This document shows, one piece after another, positions 43,172-52,264 of a stretch of DNA of 64,000 bases; the first letter of the stretch is position 1; every line of letters starts with the position of its first letter. Below the pieces are notes generated by a model. The model was not told the origin of the DNA. It did no database searches and was given only the letters and a program-made list of their open reading frames with translations. This stretch comes from Ferrimonas gelatinilytica (GTDB taxonomy: Bacteria; Pseudomonadota; Gammaproteobacteria; Enterobacterales; Shewanellaceae). Made by a program: the position numbers and the translations under genes. The stretch lies in NCBI RefSeq assembly GCF_039544205.1, contig NZ_BAABLF010000008.1, positions 1-64,000 on the forward strand. Reading direction: 5' to 3'.

Positions 43172-43957
43172 ATGATCGCCTCCCGCCCCCCTGCCGTGGC
43201 CGGACAGTTCTACTCCGACGATGCCGACGTTCTGAATAGGCAGATGCGTAGCTGGCTGCCACTGCAGCCCACCACTGAAAAGGGAGCCAGGAGGCCTCGT
43301 GGGTTGATCGTTCCCCACGCTGGCTATCTCTACTCCGGTGCAACCGCGGCCAAAGCCTTTCGCCACCTCCAAGGGCACAACTATCGGCGTATATTCCTGC
43401 TTGGCCCGCCCCATCGGGTGCCCGTTGAGGGGATAGCCCTTCCCCATTGGCAACAATTCAGCACCCCCCTCGGAGAAGTCCCACTGGATACAGAGTGCAT
43501 TGAGAAACTGGCTCGGCTGGGGGATGTCCGCTTGAGGAATACGCCCCATGCCCGCGAGCACTGCCTTGAGGTTCAGCTGCCCTTCCTGCAATGGCTGATG
43601 CCCGGGGTTCCCGTCGTTCCCATGCTGGTGGGCGACATTGCCCCCCAAGCCCTTGCCGAGTTGCTCACCAACTTTGTCGAAGAGGAGGATCTGCTATTGA
43701 TCAGCACCGACCTGAGCCACTTCCATCCCCTGGCCGAGGCACAGCAGAGGGACAACGCAACCGTGGCTAAGATCCTTCGGCTTGAAGCGCAGATCGATCC
43801 CAACGAGGCCTGCGGCGCATCGCCGCTCAATGGTGCCCTGTTGTTTGCCCGTGAACGTGGATACAAGGTCTCCCTGCTGGCCCAGACCACCTCCGCTGAG
43901 GCAGGCGGCGATACTGAACGTGTTGTGGGTTATGCCGCTTTTGCCCTCTACCACTGA
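43172..43957 (+). CDS. amrB: AmmeMemoRadiSam system protein B (Memo family)
   Basis: This 261-residue homologue of human MEMO1, a metal-binding extradiol-dioxygenase-like fold, starts MIASRPPAVAGQFYSDD. It has the histidine motifs VPHAGYLYSGATAA and LLGPPHR, then STDLSHFHPLAEA. ATG 43172 has AGGAG 6 nt upstream; a 21-residue extension is not favoured. It overlaps amrA by 26 bp and is divergent from amrS. Whether the bacterial protein is an enzyme is not settled. Confidence 0.94.
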   Translation: MIASRPPAVAGQFYSDDADVLNRQMRSWLPLQPTTEKGARRPRGLIVPHAGYLYSGATAAKAFRHLQGHNYRRIFLLGPPHRVPVEGIALPHWQQFSTPLGEVPLDTECIEKLARLGDVRLRNTPHAREHCLEVQLPFLQWLMPGVPVVPMLVGDIAPQALAELLTNFVEEEDLLLISTDLSHFHPLAEAQQRDNATVAKILRLEAQIDPNEACGASPLNGALLFARERGYKVSLLAQTTSAEAGGDTERVVGYAAFALYH

Positions 43958-44486
43958 ACAGCAGCGTTGGCTGGCCCTGGCCAGAGCGAGCATCCTCCAG
44001 CACTGGCACCCCGATGAGCACGGACCAGAAGCACTGGAGTGGGGCGAGCGGCTCCTCAACCTTTTCGTCACCCTGCATGATGAGCAGGGGCAGCTGCGAG
44101 GCTGTATCGGAACCACGGACAACACCCGGCAGCCCCTTGCGGAACTGCTACCCCACTTGGCCCGGCAAGCTGCTTTCGAAGATCCTCGCTTTAGTCCGCT
44201 GTCGGAGGCCCAGCTGAACCGATGCCGCATTAGCCTGACACTCCTGGGTGACCCCACGCCAGTCGCAGCAAAGAGCCCTGTCGAACTTTGCCAGAAGCTG
44301 GATCCTGAGCTGGGACTTATCCTCAGCTACCAGGGCCGGCGAGCCCTGTTTCTTCCCGCCGTGTGGCAGCAGTTGCCGGAGCGGTCGGCGTTCCTTGCCG
44401 CCCTGCTGCGCAAGGGGGGCTGGCATCAATGGCTCCCCGGCATGCAGGCTTGGCAATTCCCCGCGACCGAGTTCGAGGAAAATTAA
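43932..44486 (+). CDS. amrA: AmmeMemoRadiSam system protein A (AMMECR1 family)
   Basis: This 184-residue protein carries the AMMECR1 hallmark LRGCIGTTDN, then AAFEDPRFSPLSEAQLNRCRISLTLLG (broken here at FEDPRFSPLS / RCRISLTLLG) and GLILSYQGRRALFLPAVW. Its ATG at 43932 lies inside the end of amrB (26-bp overlap), so the two are translationally coupled. The function of the family is unknown. The C-terminal WHQWLPGMQAWQFPATEF is also conserved. Confidence 0.93.
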   Translation: MPLLPSTTEQQRWLALARASILQHWHPDEHGPEALEWGERLLNLFVTLHDEQGQLRGCIGTTDNTRQPLAELLPHLARQAAFEDPRFSPLSEAQLNRCRISLTLLGDPTPVAAKSPVELCQKLDPELGLILSYQGRRALFLPAVWQQLPERSAFLAALLRKGGWHQWLPGMQAWQFPATEFEEN

Positions 44487-44582
44487 CGCGTTAGCGTCAC
44501 TTTGAGCAATGCGGACGCCGCTGCTCTGAGATGAACCGGCATCGAAAACCACACCCTATCGGTCAGTTTTCCGACAAACTAC

Positions 44583-44610
44583 TTGCGTTTCTGATTGAGT
44601 TAGATAGAAT
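44583..44610 (+). promoter_or_regulatory. candidate promoter of the deaD-like gene
   Basis: TTGCGT (44583-44588) and TAGAAT (44605-44610) are spaced 16 nt apart. The predicted start is about 140 nt before the helicase ATG, giving a long leader as in other cold-shock helicase genes. Confidence 0.55.
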
Positions 44611-44649
44611 GCGCCACCTCAAGCAATGCTCCTACCGCTGCTTGATTCC

Positions 44650-44738
44650 CGGGGTGAGAAGCGCCACGCGACCGTAGTTGTTATTGGGACCGTCGCTGGG
44701 CTATCACCTCCTCGAATTTCCGCAGGATCCTCTCCTGC
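44650..44738 (+). promoter_or_regulatory. structured 5' leader of the deaD-like gene
   Basis: ATCACCTCCT (44703-44712) equals the 3' end of 16S rRNA (the anti-Shine-Dalgarno region). GGGGTGA near 44651 could pair with its TCACCTC part. A small hairpin GCAGGA/TCCTGC (44722-44727 with 44733-44738) lies just before the weak ribosome site. Together these suggest post-transcriptional control, which is inference. Confidence 0.35.
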
Positions 44739-44756
44739 CTATATACAGAGCATCTA

Positions 44757-46604
44757 ATGTCAAATAGCTGTGATTTTTCCAGCCTCGGTCTGCCCGAAGC
44801 GCTGCTGAACGCCGTCTCCTCTATGGGTTTTACCGCCCCTACCCCGATTCAGGCCCAATCCATCCCCTACATGCTGGATGGCCACGACATCCTGGGTGAG
44901 GCCCAAACCGGTACCGGTAAAACCGCTGCCTTCGGCCTGCCGGGCCTGGCAGGAATGGACCCGCGTCAGCGCACTTCCCAAATGTTAGTCCTGGCTCCGA
45001 CCCGTGAGCTGGCCATCCAGGTGGCGACCGCCCTGGAAGAGTTCGCCTGTAACATGAAAGGCCTGCGTGTCACCACCCTGTACGGTGGTCAGCCTTACGG
45101 ACCTCAGCTGCGTGACCTGGAGCGTGGCTCCCAGGTGGTGGTTGCCACCCCGGGCCGCCTGATGGACCACATCCGTCGCGGCAGCATCGATCTGGACAGC
45201 ATCCAGTGCTGCGTCCTGGATGAAGCGGACGAGATGCTCAATATGGGCTTCCTCGAAGATATCGAGTGGATCCTGGAACACCTGCCGGAACAGACCCAGA
45301 TGGCTCTGTTCTCAGCCACCATGCCGAATCAGATCCGCCGCATCGCCGAGCGTTTCCTGAAAGATCCCAAGCATGTGAAGATCGCCGCGGACACCTCCAA
45401 GAAGGCCAACATTGTTCAGAAAGCCTGGAAAGTTTCCGGTCTGAACAAGCTGACCGCCCTGGAGCGACTCTCCGAGACCCTCGATTACGACGCCATGATC
45501 GTGTTCGTACGTACCCGTAACGACACCATGGAACTGGCCAACCACCTGAACAACCTGGGCTTCAAAGCCGCTGCGTTGAACGGTGACATGAGCCAGCAGC
45601 AGCGCGAGCACACCGTGGCTCAGCTGCACAAAGGTAAGATCAACATCCTGATCGCTACCGACGTGGTTGCCCGTGGCCTGGATGTGCCGCGCATCACTCA
45701 CGTACTGAACTACGACCTGCCGATGGATCACGAGTCCTACGTGCACCGTATCGGTCGTACCGGCCGTGCCGGTCGCAGCGGAACCGCCATTCTGTTTGCC
45801 CGTCCTCGCGAACTGCGTCAGTTGCGCTTCTACGAGCGTGCCACCGCTGGCACCATCGAAATGATGGAACTGCCGACTGCCGAAGAGCTGGGCAAGCACC
45901 GTATTGCCAAGCTCAGCGTTGAGCTGGCCGAGTGCGTCGCTGGCAATGAGCTGACCGAGATGCAGGAGTTGATCGGCAAGATGGCGGAAGAGAACGAGCT
46001 GAGCGTCGAGCAACTGGCCGCCGCCCTGCTGTTCCAACGTCAGCGCACCAAGCCGCTGAATCCTCAGCCGGATCCGAAGCCGCGCTTCGAACGCGAGCGT
46101 GGTGAACGAGGCGAGCGCGGTGAGCGTCGCGAACGTCGTGAGCGCCGCCCGGCTACCGATTTCGAGACCTACCGTCTGGAAGTGGGCCGCGAGCACGGTA
46201 CTCAGGTCAAGGATATCGTCGGTGCCATCGCCAACGAGCTGCAACTGGACTCCGGCAACATCGGTCAGATCCGTCTGCACGACGCCCACTCCCTGGTGCA
46301 ACTGCCCAAAGCGATGCCCAAGGATGTGCTGGCCAAGCTGCGCACTATTCATGTGCGCAACCGTGCCCTGTCTGCGGAGGTCACCTCTGAGGTGATTGAG
46401 CCTCGCCGTGAGGGTGGCTTCCGTGGCGAGCGTCGTGACGGTGGCCAACGCCGCGAAGGTGGCTTCCGTGGCGAGCGTCGTGAAGGTGGTTTCCGTGGCG
46501 AGCGCCGCGAGGGCGGCCAACGTCGTGATGGTGGTCAGCGCCGCGAGGGTGGCTTCCGTAGCGAAGGCCGTCGCCCGCGTCGCGACAACGCCGGCACCCA
46601 GTAA
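44757..46604 (+). CDS. deaD: DEAD-box ATP-dependent RNA helicase, DeaD/CsdA type
   Basis: This 615-residue helicase acts in ribosome assembly and mRNA decay, often at low temperature. Motifs in order are the Q motif (GFTAPTPIQAQSIP), Walker A AQTGTGKTAA, PTRELA, Walker B VLDEADEML, SAT, and VI HRIGRTGRAGR. After the core (about residue 440), a DbpA-like RNA-binding domain spans about 475-550 and an Arg/Gly-rich repeat tail covers the last 70 residues. An Arg/Glu-rich linker (ERGERGERRERRERR) joins core and RBD. The ribosome site is weak and the leader long. Confidence 0.95.
   Translation: MSNSCDFSSLGLPEALLNAVSSMGFTAPTPIQAQSIPYMLDGHDILGEAQTGTGKTAAFGLPGLAGMDPRQRTSQMLVLAPTRELAIQVATALEEFACNMKGLRVTTLYGGQPYGPQLRDLERGSQVVVATPGRLMDHIRRGSIDLDSIQCCVLDEADEMLNMGFLEDIEWILEHLPEQTQMALFSATMPNQIRRIAERFLKDPKHVKIAADTSKKANIVQKAWKVSGLNKLTALERLSETLDYDAMIVFVRTRNDTMELANHLNNLGFKAAALNGDMSQQQREHTVAQLHKGKINILIATDVVARGLDVPRITHVLNYDLPMDHESYVHRIGRTGRAGRSGTAILFARPRELRQLRFYERATAGTIEMMELPTAEELGKHRIAKLSVELAECVAGNELTEMQELIGKMAEENELSVEQLAAALLFQRQRTKPLNPQPDPKPRFERERGERGERGERRERRERRPATDFETYRLEVGREHGTQVKDIVGAIANELQLDSGNIGQIRLHDAHSLVQLPKAMPKDVLAKLRTIHVRNRALSAEVTSEVIEPRREGGFRGERRDGGQRREGGFRGERREGGFRGERREGGQRRDGGQRREGGFRSEGRRPRRDNAGTQ
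46405..46575 (+). repeat. coding repeats for the RGG-like tail of the helicase
   Basis: Near-identical 24-30-bp units encode alternating REGGFRGER and RDGGQR blocks. The nucleotide repeats (GGTGGCTTCCGTGGCGAGCG and variants) could expand or contract by slippage. They also create a long meaningless frame on the opposite strand. Confidence 0.85.
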
Positions 46605-46630
46605 ATCTCATCGAGTCTCACGATGATACA

Positions 46631-46656
46631 GGGCCGCCCTTCGGGGCGGCCTTTTT
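46631..46656 (+). terminator. terminator of the deaD-like gene
   Basis: GGCCGCCC pairs with GGGCGGCC around a TTCG tetraloop, followed by T5: a textbook intrinsic terminator. Confidence 0.95.
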
Positions 46657-46796
46657 GTTGTCTCCCCCTTTGCCGACTGCCCTCTCCCTGTGCAGAGATC
46701 CATACTGGATAGGCTTAACCCCGTACTTATCGAACCTTGCAGATTATCAGGCACTTGTTATCCTAGCGCGCCATGTCGAGCGACGGACTTATCGCC

Positions 46797-47324
46797 ATGA
46801 AACCGCTTCCCCTGGTTTTGGGTTCAACCCTTTCCCTTCTCCTACCCGGCGTCCATGCCTCCACCAGCGAGGACCTTGCCCACGCCCTGCGCCTGGCTCT
46901 TCCCGCGACAGCGGTGGGGGTCAGTCTCTACGAGAAGGACAAGGAGGGGCTCAAACAGTTTGGCCTCAGCTTCGTCGCCAGCAGTGCAACGACCCTGGCT
47001 CTGAAGCAGGCGGTCGACAGCGAGCGTCCCGATGGTAGCGATAACGACAGCTTCCCCAGCGGTCATGCTACCAACGCCTTCTCTGCTGCGGGCTACCTGC
47101 AGCGACGCTATGGCTGGGACTACGGACTGCCCGCTTATGCCCTGGCCTCCTGGACGGCAGTGAGCCGGGTCAATACCGATCAGCACCATTGGGCCGATGT
47201 CCTCGCCGGCGCCGCCATCGCCCTGGCATTCAACCATTACCTGGTCTCCCCCGGGCCACGCCTGCAACTGGTTCCCACCGTGACCTCCGAGGGCTTCTAC
47301 CTAAACGGCGCACTCCACTTCTAA
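46797..47324 (+). CDS. PAP2 family membrane-associated or periplasmic phosphatase
   Basis: This 175-residue protein has a signal peptide (MKPLPLVLGSTLSLLLPGVHA) and the three PAP2 motifs: KQAVDSERP, SFPSGHA and SRVNTDQHHWADVLAG with the catalytic His. The body is short with few TM helices, so it may be periplasmic rather than a six-helix membrane enzyme. Substrates could be lipid phosphates such as undecaprenyl pyrophosphate or phosphatidylglycerol phosphate. ATG 46797 is chosen because it opens the signal peptide; an ATG eight codons upstream is possible. Confidence 0.87.
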   Translation: MKPLPLVLGSTLSLLLPGVHASTSEDLAHALRLALPATAVGVSLYEKDKEGLKQFGLSFVASSATTLALKQAVDSERPDGSDNDSFPSGHATNAFSAAGYLQRRYGWDYGLPAYALASWTAVSRVNTDQHHWADVLAGAAIALAFNHYLVSPGPRLQLVPTVTSEGFYLNGALHF

Positions 47325-47386
47325 CCCCAGCAAAGAGAGTTAAGCCAACTACACTGAATTCAAGGAAAAATGACAGTTGGCTGCCA

Positions 47387-50300
47387 GTGGTTCCCGCATC
47401 GACATCTCACTCCAAACCGCCGCCGCTGCGCCGCCAGGTGCTGTGGAAACTGTTGCTGCCAATGCTCCTGCTTCTGGCCGGCGCAATGGCAGCCAATCTC
47501 TACCTGGAGCAGCGCCGCTGGACCGTTGAAGCCAACCTCCACCTTGAGGATGAGCTCATGGTACTGGCAGAGCGCCTCGGCGGGCTGCTCAACGGCGTGA
47601 CCCTGATCATCAACGGCAGCGCCAACCAACTCGGCCATGGTGCCCTGCCCGACGATGACGCCCTCTACCAGCTCACTCGTCACCACCTTCACAGCAACCC
47701 GGTGATCTTCGGCAGTGCCGTGGCACTGGAACCGGAGATATATCAGCGTCGCTTTGCTCCCTACAGCTGGCGCGGTCCGGCGGGGATCAGCAGCATGGAT
47801 ATCGCCGCCAATGCTTACGACTACAGTGACGGCAACTGGGCCTGGTGGACCCTCCCCCGGCGCCACAACACCCCCCAGTGGACACCCGCTTACTTTGATG
47901 AAAGTGCCGGTAATATCCTGATGACCAGCTACAGTGCCCCCATATTCATTGATGGCATTTTTCACGGCGTAGTCACTGCCGACCTAGCACTCAACACCCT
48001 GGCCCAGCAGCTCAACCTGGTTCGTGATGAACTGCTTATCGCCGACGACCAGAGTCGACTGCTATTCCATCCGGACCAGGAGAAGATCCTGCGTAACCGA
48101 TTGGAAGAGCTGGTAGAAGACAATGCGGAGGAATCGACGCTGCTCACCAGGTTGAAGCAGGAGAAGAGCGGCACAGCTCGTCTGACCCTCAACAGCGGTG
48201 AAGAGCTGGTGGTGGCGTTTCGTCGCCTGCCACAGACCCAATGGCTGATGATGTTGATGCGCCCCGTGGCCCTGGTGGATGCCCCCATCAATAGCCAGTA
48301 CCGGCGCGGGTTGGGGCTTTTGCTGCTCTACACCCTGCTGTTCAGCCTGATCGGCTGGATTCTTTCTCGCCGGCTGTTACAGCCTCTGGAGCAGCTTCGG
48401 CACCGGGTCATCGCCCTGCAACACGGAAGCCGGACGTTGGCTCCTCTAGCTTCACCAGGCACCGAGGAGATCCAGGCACTGGACCAGGGCCTGTTAAACA
48501 TGGCCGCCAGTCTCCAGGAGCGGGAGGCACGCCTCCAGGATGCTCACGGTAACCGGCTGGCAGGGCTGCTGGAGGGGATGGGGGATCGCGGTTTCTACCT
48601 GTCGATGGATCCCCAGGGACGACTGCTGCAGGTCAGCGACGGGGTCGAAGCCCTGCTTGGCTATGAGCCGGACCTCTTTCGCGACAAGTTTGCCCGCCTG
48701 CTGACAGACCACCCAGACAACGAGACCAACTGGCATTATCAGCAGCAGGTACTCGCCGGTGTTCCCGTTCCTCCCCACCCCCTGGAACTTCGCCACAGGG
48801 AGGGTTACCCACGCCAATTCAACGTCTACCTGCAGCCTATCCGGGATGAACATGACGAGATCCTCGGAGCAGAGGCACTGCTGATGGACATCAGTGAGGA
48901 GGTGGAGGCCGGCCGCTGGTACCAGTCGATCCTAGAAGCCGCGCCGGATGCCATCCTGCTGGTGGACAGCGAGGGTAAGATCACCTATCTCAATGACCGC
49001 CTGACCGAACTCACCGGTCACGATAAAGCCAAGCTGATCGGCCAGCCTGTGGAGCAGCTTCTCCCGAAGGCGGCTCGGGAGCGCCACCCGGAACTGCGGC
49101 AACGTTTTCTCAAGGACCCGCGACCCCGGGCCATGGGCCAAGGGCAGGATCTCAGCCTGATGCGCGCCGACGGTTCCGAGCTGGCGGTAGAGATCAGTCT
49201 CAGTCAGCTGCCCAAAAGTGCCGGGCGGGACAGCATGACCGCCGCGATACTGCGTGACATCAGCGAACGCAAGGAGCAGGAGCACGCCCTCAAGGAGACC
49301 CAGCGCCAACTGGAAACCATCACCGAATCCGTTCCCGGCGTGGTTTTCCAGATGGTCAGCCAGCAGGAGGCACCTCGGGTACGCTTCACCTTCATCAGCG
49401 GTGGCATCGCCAAGGTGCTGGGGTTGACCCGGGAGCAGATACTGGCGGATCCCCTCACCCTGCTCTCCCGGGTAGCGAAAGAGGACCGCCATCATCTGGA
49501 GGGCGCCCTCAAACAATCGGTTGAGCGCGGTGAGGACTGGAACATGGAGTTGCGAATGGCACCCCACGGTGGCCCTCAGCGCTGGTTCAGCATCGGCGCA
49601 CGATACGACCGGGATGAGCAGGGTCAGTCACGCTGGAACGGCTTCCTGCTGGATATCACGGAGCGGCGAAAGATGGCCCAGAAGCTGGCGGAGTCCGAGT
49701 CTCACTTCAGAGCACTCTTTGACAACGCGGGGATCGCTATCGTCACCCTCAGTCCCACCGGCGTAATCAAGGAGCTGAACGAGCGATTTATCCAGTTTGC
49801 CCAGTTACCCCCGGACCAATTGATCGGTCAGCACATCAGTCAGCTTCTCCCTGCGGAGGACCGGGATCCCTTTAACCGTAACCTTACCCCGCTGCTGAAG
49901 GGGGATAAGCCCCACCTCGCCTGTGAGCTACGCTATCGCAAGGCGGATGGCAACCTACGCTGGGCCGACCTTCGCGCAGTCCGGCTGACCCAGGAGGGCA
50001 AGCCGGATCGGGCCGTCGTACTGACCATGTCCGACATCACCGAGCGACGTGAGATCAACGAAGCCCTGCAGCAAGCCAAGGAAGCCGCTGACACCGCCAA
50101 CCAGGCCAAGAGCGACTTCCTGGCCAACATGAGCCATGAGATCCGGACCCCGATGAACGCCATCATCGGCCTGACACAGCTGTGTCGGCAGACCGAACTG
50201 ACCCCTCGCCAGTCCGATTACCTGCGCAAGATAGACTCCGCCAGCCAGTCACTGCTGGCCCTGATCAACGATGTGCTGGACTACTCCAAGATCGAGGCGG

Positions 50301-52264
50301 GCAAGCTGGAGCTGGAACAAACGGAGTTTGCCCTGGACGAACTGCTCGAACGACTCTCTGACCTGTTTGCCAGCAAGGCCCACGACAAGGGGATTGAACT
50401 GCTCTTTTCTGTCGCCCCCCAGGTACCAAACCGCCTCTGCGGCGATCCGTTGCGGCTAGGCCAGGTCCTCACCAACCTGCTCAGCAACGCGCTCAAGTTC
50501 ACCGAGAAGGGGGAGGTGGTACTGAGCATCGATGGGGATGACCGGATCCGTTTCTCGGTTCGCGATACCGGGATCGGCATGAACCCTGCCCAGCAGCAGC
50601 GGCTGTTTCAATCCTTCAGTCAGGCAGACAGCTCTACGACCCGAAAATATGGTGGCACAGGCCTGGGACTGGCGATCAGCCGCCGCCTGGTGCAGCTGAT
50701 GCAGGGCGAGATCCGGGTCGACTCCACCCCCGGCCACGGCAGCACCTTCTACTTTGAACTGCCCCTTAAGGCCGCCGCCCCCGTGCAGCGCCCCATGCCC
50801 ACGGAGCTTTCGGGCATGCCTCTATTGCTGGTGGACGACAACGATACCGCCCTGGATATCCTGGAACATACCCTCAGCAGCTTCGGTTTCACCGTCATCC
50901 GGGCCCGTAGCGGTCGGCAGGCACTAACCCAGTTGGAGGATGGCCTGCCGGAACTGGTGCTGTGTGACTACCGAATGCCCAAAATGGATGGTCTGATGCT
51001 GTCCCGCAAGCTGATCAAGCAGGGGATCTCACCCTCCCGTATCCTTATCCTGACCGCCCACCAGGATGAGCCGCTGTTGAAGGCGATAGAGAAGCTCGGC
51101 CTGGCCGGTCACCTGACCAAACCGGTCAACCCCAGTCGTCTGCTGGACGCCCTATTGGTGGCTCTCGGTAAACAGGGACGACATCACCCGATCCGCACCC
51201 AGCAGGGGCCCAGGCTGAGCGAGACGCAGCAGGCATACCTGAAAGGGAAAAAGGTCCTGCTAGTGGAGGATAACCCCATCAACCAAGAGGTCGCCTGCGA
51301 GTTCCTGGAGCAGCTCGGTCTGGAGGTGACGTGGGCGGAGAATGGCAAACAGGCGCTGCAGAAGCTGGAGCAGAGCCAGTATGACCTGATACTGATGGAC
51401 TGCCAGATGCCGGTGATGGATGGCTTCGAGGCCACCGGCGAGATCCGGCAGCGACTGAAGCTGACGGAGCTTCCCATCGTCGCCATGACCGCCAACGCCA
51501 TGGCCGGAGACCGGGAGCGCTGCCTGGCGGCAGGCATGGATGACCATTTGCCCAAACCCTTTGAACTGGCGCGGCTCCACCAGGTTCTCTGGCAATACCT
51601 TGGCGATCCCTCGCTGGATAGTGGGCCTGCCCAGAGCAGCGCATCCCCGGATGAGCCGACGCAACCGGGCTGGCCTCATCACCCCCTGCTGGATGTGGAT
51701 CGCGGTTTACAGCTCCTTCAGGGCAGCCGCAGGCTCTATGACCACCTGCTACGCCGCTTTCTCAGCTCCTACCGGGACGCCATGGCAGAGCTGAAGACCC
51801 AGCTGGCAGACCAGGCCTACGAGGACGCCACCCGTCTCTGCCATACCCTGAAAGGGCTCTGCGCCAGCCTGGCATCCCCGGTGTTAAGCCAACAGTTTCA
51901 AAAGCTTGAGGAATACTGTAAGCAAAAGCAGGTGGATCAGGCGCTCCTAAGCGAAACCGAGGAGAACCTGCTAAGCCTGATCCAGGCACTGGAGGCCTGG
52001 GCCGGCCAGGAATGTCAGGCTGCCCCTCCCGGCGAAGATACCTTCGAGCGACTGGCCCAGCTCAAAGCCCTGCGCACGCCCCTGGAGGAGTACGACCCTG
52101 CCGTCGCCGAGCTGGTAGATAGATTGACCCAGGCGAACCCGGCCGACGCTGGCCTCAAGCGTCTGGCTACACTGATAGAGGGCTACCAATACGATGAAGC
52201 ACTGTCTTGGCTATCACAACTGATTGCACAGAGCGAGGAGGGGCGTAACGATGAGCAGGGATAA
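47387..52264 (+). CDS. hybrid sensor histidine kinase / phosphorelay protein with Cache, four PAS, two REC and HPt domains
   Basis: A protein of about 1,625 residues. From GTG 47387 the order is TM1 (about 18-40), periplasmic double-Cache sensor (to about 305), TM2 (308-327), HAMP, four PAS domains (about 385-510, 515-625, 640-760, 770-890), HisKA with SHEIRTPMN (His about 917), HATPase (NLLSNALKF, DTGIGM, GTGLGLAIS), REC1 (CDYRMPKMDG), REC2 (MDCQMPVMDG) and HPt (CHTLKG, about 1485). This is a complete His-Asp-His phosphorelay of BarA/EvgS layout. The start is uncertain: no ATG or good ribosome site fits, and the frame stays open upstream into the PAP2 gene. It overlaps the HD-GYP regulator by 14 bp, its likely output partner. 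Confidence 0.9.
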   Translation: MVPASTSHSKPPPLRRQVLWKLLLPMLLLLAGAMAANLYLEQRRWTVEANLHLEDELMVLAERLGGLLNGVTLIINGSANQLGHGALPDDDALYQLTRHHLHSNPVIFGSAVALEPEIYQRRFAPYSWRGPAGISSMDIAANAYDYSDGNWAWWTLPRRHNTPQWTPAYFDESAGNILMTSYSAPIFIDGIFHGVVTADLALNTLAQQLNLVRDELLIADDQSRLLFHPDQEKILRNRLEELVEDNAEESTLLTRLKQEKSGTARLTLNSGEELVVAFRRLPQTQWLMMLMRPVALVDAPINSQYRRGLGLLLLYTLLFSLIGWILSRRLLQPLEQLRHRVIALQHGSRTLAPLASPGTEEIQALDQGLLNMAASLQEREARLQDAHGNRLAGLLEGMGDRGFYLSMDPQGRLLQVSDGVEALLGYEPDLFRDKFARLLTDHPDNETNWHYQQQVLAGVPVPPHPLELRHREGYPRQFNVYLQPIRDEHDEILGAEALLMDISEEVEAGRWYQSILEAAPDAILLVDSEGKITYLNDRLTELTGHDKAKLIGQPVEQLLPKAARERHPELRQRFLKDPRPRAMGQGQDLSLMRADGSELAVEISLSQLPKSAGRDSMTAAILRDISERKEQEHALKETQRQLETITESVPGVVFQMVSQQEAPRVRFTFISGGIAKVLGLTREQILADPLTLLSRVAKEDRHHLEGALKQSVERGEDWNMELRMAPHGGPQRWFSIGARYDRDEQGQSRWNGFLLDITERRKMAQKLAESESHFRALFDNAGIAIVTLSPTGVIKELNERFIQFAQLPPDQLIGQHISQLLPAEDRDPFNRNLTPLLKGDKPHLACELRYRKADGNLRWADLRAVRLTQEGKPDRAVVLTMSDITERREINEALQQAKEAADTANQAKSDFLANMSHEIRTPMNAIIGLTQLCRQTELTPRQSDYLRKIDSASQSLLALINDVLDYSKIEAGKLELEQTEFALDELLERLSDLFASKAHDKGIELLFSVAPQVPNRLCGDPLRLGQVLTNLLSNALKFTEKGEVVLSIDGDDRIRFSVRDTGIGMNPAQQQRLFQSFSQADSSTTRKYGGTGLGLAISRRLVQLMQGEIRVDSTPGHGSTFYFELPLKAAAPVQRPMPTELSGMPLLLVDDNDTALDILEHTLSSFGFTVIRARSGRQALTQLEDGLPELVLCDYRMPKMDGLMLSRKLIKQGISPSRILILTAHQDEPLLKAIEKLGLAGHLTKPVNPSRLLDALLVALGKQGRHHPIRTQQGPRLSETQQAYLKGKKVLLVEDNPINQEVACEFLEQLGLEVTWAENGKQALQKLEQSQYDLILMDCQMPVMDGFEATGEIRQRLKLTELPIVAMTANAMAGDRERCLAAGMDDHLPKPFELARLHQVLWQYLGDPSLDSGPAQSSASPDEPTQPGWPHHPLLDVDRGLQLLQGSRRLYDHLLRRFLSSYRDAMAELKTQLADQAYEDATRLCHTLKGLCASLASPVLSQQFQKLEEYCKQKQVDQALLSETEENLLSLIQALEAWAGQECQAAPPGEDTFERLAQLKALRTPLEEYDPAVAELVDRLTQANPADAGLKRLATLIEGYQYDEALSWLSQLIAQSEEGRNDEQG

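Noticed and set aside
45312..46520. A 402-codon minus-strand frame under the deaD-like gene
   Set aside because: Its Ala/Thr/Leu repeats come directly from the reverse complement of the RGG-tail repeats.
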